64,000 nucleotides of DNA from Advenella mimigardefordensis DPN7 (GTDB lineage Bacteria; Pseudomonadota; Gammaproteobacteria; Burkholderiales; Burkholderiaceae_B), in the NCBI RefSeq assembly GCF_000521505.1, contig NZ_CP003915.1, positions 4,340,001-4,404,000 on the forward strand, read 5' to 3'. The notes beneath the pieces are model-generated. The model was not told where the DNA came from, did no database searches, and was given only the letters and a program-made list of their open reading frames with translations. Below are positions 61,852-64,000 of this stretch, piece by piece. The position numbers and the translations under genes are program-made. Position 1 is the stretch's first letter, and each line of letters starts with the position of its first letter.

Positions 61852-63399
61852 ATGAACGGAGCAGACAGTCTTTGCGATACCTTGCTGGAAAATAATATTG
61901 ATGTTTGTTTTGCCAATCCCGGCACCTCGGAAATGCATTTTGTAGCGGCGCTGGATCGCAAGCCTCAAATGCGCTGCGTGCTGGGTGTATTCGAAGGTGT
62001 GGTAACAGGGGCAGCCGATGGTTATGCCAGGATGGCTGACAAGCCCGCCGCCACGCTGCTGCATTGCGGACCCGGCATGGCCAATGGCCTGGCCAATATG
62101 CACAACGCCAAACGCGCCCATACGCCCATGGTCAATGTGGTGGGCGATCATGCCAGTTATCATTTGCAATACGATGCACCGCTCACCAGCGATATCGAAA
62201 GCCTGGCCACCCCCATGTCCGACTGGGTGCGACGGATTCAGTCGGCCGACGATGTATCAGGTGCCGCGGCAGCGGCCATCACGGCGGCAAATAGTGGTTA
62301 TGGCGCAGTTACGACACTGATTCTTCCGGCAGACGCGGCATGGACTGAAACCTCGACACCCGTGCAAAAAGCCGCACCGGTCAAGCGCACGCAGGTTACA
62401 CCGGAAGCCTTGCAGGCGGCCACCGAAGCGCTTAATAACGGTCGCAATACGGTGATTCTGCTGTCCGGCAAAGCATTGCGCAGCAAGGCATTGGAAACCG
62501 CTGCCCGGATCGCCGAACGCACCGGCGCCCGGTTGATGGCACAACAGTCCAACGGCCGTATTGAGCGGGGTGCAGGACGGGTGAAGATTGAACGCGTACC
62601 GTTCAGCGTAGACCTTGCGATTAAAGCATTGCAGGATACCGAGCAACTGATTCTGGTGGGTGCAAAAACACCCGTTGCTTTCTTTGCTTATCCGGGCAAG
62701 CCTGGTGAACTGGTTCCCGAACATTGCAAACGTATTGAACTGACGCAACCCGACGATGATCTGCCCGGCGCCCTGGAGGCCCTGGCAGAAGCCGTGGGTG
62801 CCACTAACACGCCGGTCACCCTGCTGGCCGAACGCCATGATATCGGCCTGCCTACCGGAACACTGGATGCGGCTGCCGTGATTCAGGCGATTGGCAGCCT
62901 GCTGCCCGAGAATGCGATTATTTGCGATGAATCTGTCACCTCTGGCAGGGATTCGTTCAAATCAACATTTGGTTCGGCACCACACGATTTCTTGCAAATC
63001 ACCGGCGGTGCCATCGGCATTGGGATTCCCATGGCCACCGGTGCTGCCGTTGCCTGCCCGGATCGCAAAGTGGTGCTGATGCAGGCCGACGGCAGTGGCA
63101 TGTATACCCTGCAAGCGCTGTGGACGCAGGCGCGCGAACAACTGGATGTGGTCACTATTATTTTTGCCAATCGCAGTTATGCCATATTGCATAATGAATT
63201 TAAGCAGGTGGGCGCCGGCGCCCCCGGCCGCAATGCCCACCGTATGCTGGACCTGGACAACCCCGCCTTCGACTGGGTACATATGGCCAATGCCGCAGGG
63301 GTTGAGGCAGCACGCGTCACCGATACGAAAGCACTGGGCGAGGTATTGAAAAGTGCCATGGCACGCAAAGGGCCGTTTCTGATTGAAGCGGTGATTTGA
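61852..63399 (+). CDS. Thiamine-diphosphate-dependent enzyme (acetolactate synthase/benzoylformate decarboxylase family)
   Basis: A 515-residue ThDP enzyme. The activating Glu is in VFEGVVTGAADGYARM (Glu48), and the ThDP motif reads ADGSGMYTLQALWTQAREQL (in pieces) to FANRSY, in which the usual GDG is ADG. The middle domain is present (AQQSNGRIERGAGRV). Annotated relatives are catalytic subunits of acetolactate synthase-like proteins or 2-oxoacid decarboxylases without a regulatory subunit. It lies 57 bases after the receptor gene in the same direction. I start at the ATG at 61852, which has AAAAAGG before it, rather than at the TTG upstream. The 2-oxoacid substrate is unknown. Confidence 0.85.
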   Translation: MNGADSLCDTLLENNIDVCFANPGTSEMHFVAALDRKPQMRCVLGVFEGVVTGAADGYARMADKPAATLLHCGPGMANGLANMHNAKRAHTPMVNVVGDHASYHLQYDAPLTSDIESLATPMSDWVRRIQSADDVSGAAAAAITAANSGYGAVTTLILPADAAWTETSTPVQKAAPVKRTQVTPEALQAATEALNNGRNTVILLSGKALRSKALETAARIAERTGARLMAQQSNGRIERGAGRVKIERVPFSVDLAIKALQDTEQLILVGAKTPVAFFAYPGKPGELVPEHCKRIELTQPDDDLPGALEALAEAVGATNTPVTLLAERHDIGLPTGTLDAAAVIQAIGSLLPENAIICDESVTSGRDSFKSTFGSAPHDFLQITGGAIGIGIPMATGAAVACPDRKVVLMQADGSGMYTLQALWTQAREQLDVVTIIFANRSYAILHNEFKQVGAGAPGRNAHRMLDLDNPAFDWVHMANAAGVEAARVTDTKALGEVLKSAMARKGPFLIEAVI

Positions 63400-63414
63400 G
63401 ATTGACGCAAGCGG

Positions 63415-63443
63415 ACGCGGTGGCCTGACTGCCGCGTTTCTTT
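63415..63443. terminator. Terminator between the ThDP enzyme gene and the LysR gene
   Basis: ACGCGG (63415-63420) and CCGCGT (63432-63437) form a stem, followed on the plus strand by TTCTTT. It serves the convergent genes on each side. Confidence 0.5.
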
Positions 63444-63480
63444 GCTTAAGTGTGGTGCTTTTAAATATCTACCGCTGCTT

Positions 63481-64000
63481 TCAGGTTGCAGCGCCGCCAT
63501 CACGAACGCTCGTCGCGTCCAGCATCTGATCAATCCGAGCCTGAATCTCGTTCATTTGAATGCGCATGAACTTGAGAAACTGTTTTGAGCTCTCTGAAAA
63601 CAGTTTGTCCGTCCGAAACAGCAAAATGCAGCGAAACTCAACATCAAACGCCGCACGTCGCAACACGAGCCCGTTGTCTGCATAGCCTATCGCCGTAATC
63701 GGGTTGGCCAGACCCATTCCAACTCCCTGGCGCGCCAACTCGCATACAGTCTGTGAATAAGGGGTCTCTACAACCCGCCGCGGCGTCACGCAGGCGTTCT
63801 GGAACAGCGCATCGAGCCGCCTGCGACTGCCATCCTCCGCATTCAAAGCGATAAAATCCATGCCATCAAAATCGCTCAGTTCCAGGATCCGTTTCCCGCA
63901 TAGTGGATGGTCGCTGTGCATGACCACCACGCCCTGAGTACGGTAAAACAGCGAGTGCTCCAGACCTGCCAACGACATTTCATCTGCCATCAAACCGAAG
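63481..64000 (-). CDS. LysR-family regulator, C-terminal effector domain (cut by window edge)
   Basis: The frame enters the window at 64000 and runs leftwards, so the start with the HTH lies outside. Visible are GLMADEMSLAGLEHSLFYRT, VVMHSDHPLCGK, and the late VCELARQGVGMGLANPITAIGY, typical of the LysR substrate-binding domain. It is convergent with the ThDP enzyme gene. It may regulate that gene and the receptor, but more likely a gene outside the window on the other side. Confidence 0.85.
   Translation of the reverse strand, partial: FGLMADEMSLAGLEHSLFYRTQGVVVMHSDHPLCGKRILELSDFDGMDFIALNAEDGSRRRLDALFQNACVTPRRVVETPYSQTVCELARQGVGMGLANPITAIGYADNGLVLRRAAFDVEFRCILLFRTDKLFSESSKQFLKFMRIQMNEIQARIDQMLDATSVRDGGAAT

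Noticed and set aside
1..64000. CRISPR arrays, rRNA or tRNA genes
   Set aside because: I saw no regularly spaced repeats and no tRNA- or rRNA-like sequence in the intergenic stretches.

Overview
The window looks like chromosomal DNA of a betaproteobacterium, most probably of the Alcaligenaceae (an Advenella-like organism is my best guess). This rests on recognition of gene families: a Bug/TctC-type receptor, a kps/ctr-type capsule export set, a type VI secretion (T6SS) block in the order tssA-B-C-hcp-tagJ-E-F, TRAP and polyamine-type ABC uptake systems, and many flavin oxidoreductases. No rRNA, tRNA or CRISPR array was found. The left third is clearly richer in A+T than the rest and carries several decayed insertion sequences, as expected of an exchangeable surface-polysaccharide locus.

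Left region (about 1-24.8 kb), capsule locus. Export genes run leftwards from 23.2 kb: a kpsE/ctrB-like inner membrane protein, a ctrA-like outer membrane lipoprotein, kpsM and kpsT. They are followed by wecB and wecC (UDP-ManNAcA synthesis), a very large multi-module glycosyltransferase, a secreted beta-helix protein, an asparagine-synthase-like protein and two paralogous alpha/beta hydrolases. Another hydrolase, a membrane protein and two orphan ORFs are interspersed on the plus strand. kpsS is transcribed divergently from the export genes. Four proteins here share one small accessory domain (motif Y-A-F-Y-L ... D-G ... F-A-K-D) in different positions. Two genes, the large glycosyltransferase and the asparagine-synthase-like gene, are each interrupted by one extra base in a homopolymer run. 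Remnants of IS3-type and IS66-type elements lie at 0.64-1.04 and 3.3-4.0 kb.

Middle region (24.8-45.1 kb). An FUSC-type efflux protein, a GntP permease, a lone HTH regulator with a palindromic site upstream, and a tannase-type lipoprotein come first. A compact leftward operon (37.6-30.9 kb) then combines a PotABCD-type ABC importer with a three-part flavoenzyme (2Fe-2S protein, FAD/BFD subunit, DAO-type FAD subunit), and an IclR regulator is divergent to it. A PuuB/OrdL-type amine oxidase, small accessory genes and an emrAB drug pump follow.

Right region (45.2-64 kb). A T6SS block (tssA, B, C, hcp, tagJ, tssE, tssF, DUF3540) lacks tssG, tssH, vgrG and the membrane complex genes. A TRAP transporter (dctP-Q-M) is divergent from a fused 5-oxoprolinase/hydantoinase. 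A Bug-type receptor and a thiamine-diphosphate enzyme come next, and a LysR regulator is cut by the window end.

The most unusual part is the capsule locus: a family of hydrolases and a membrane protein that share a mobile accessory domain, next to a probable uronic-acid amidation enzyme and a modular polymerase-like glycosyltransferase.
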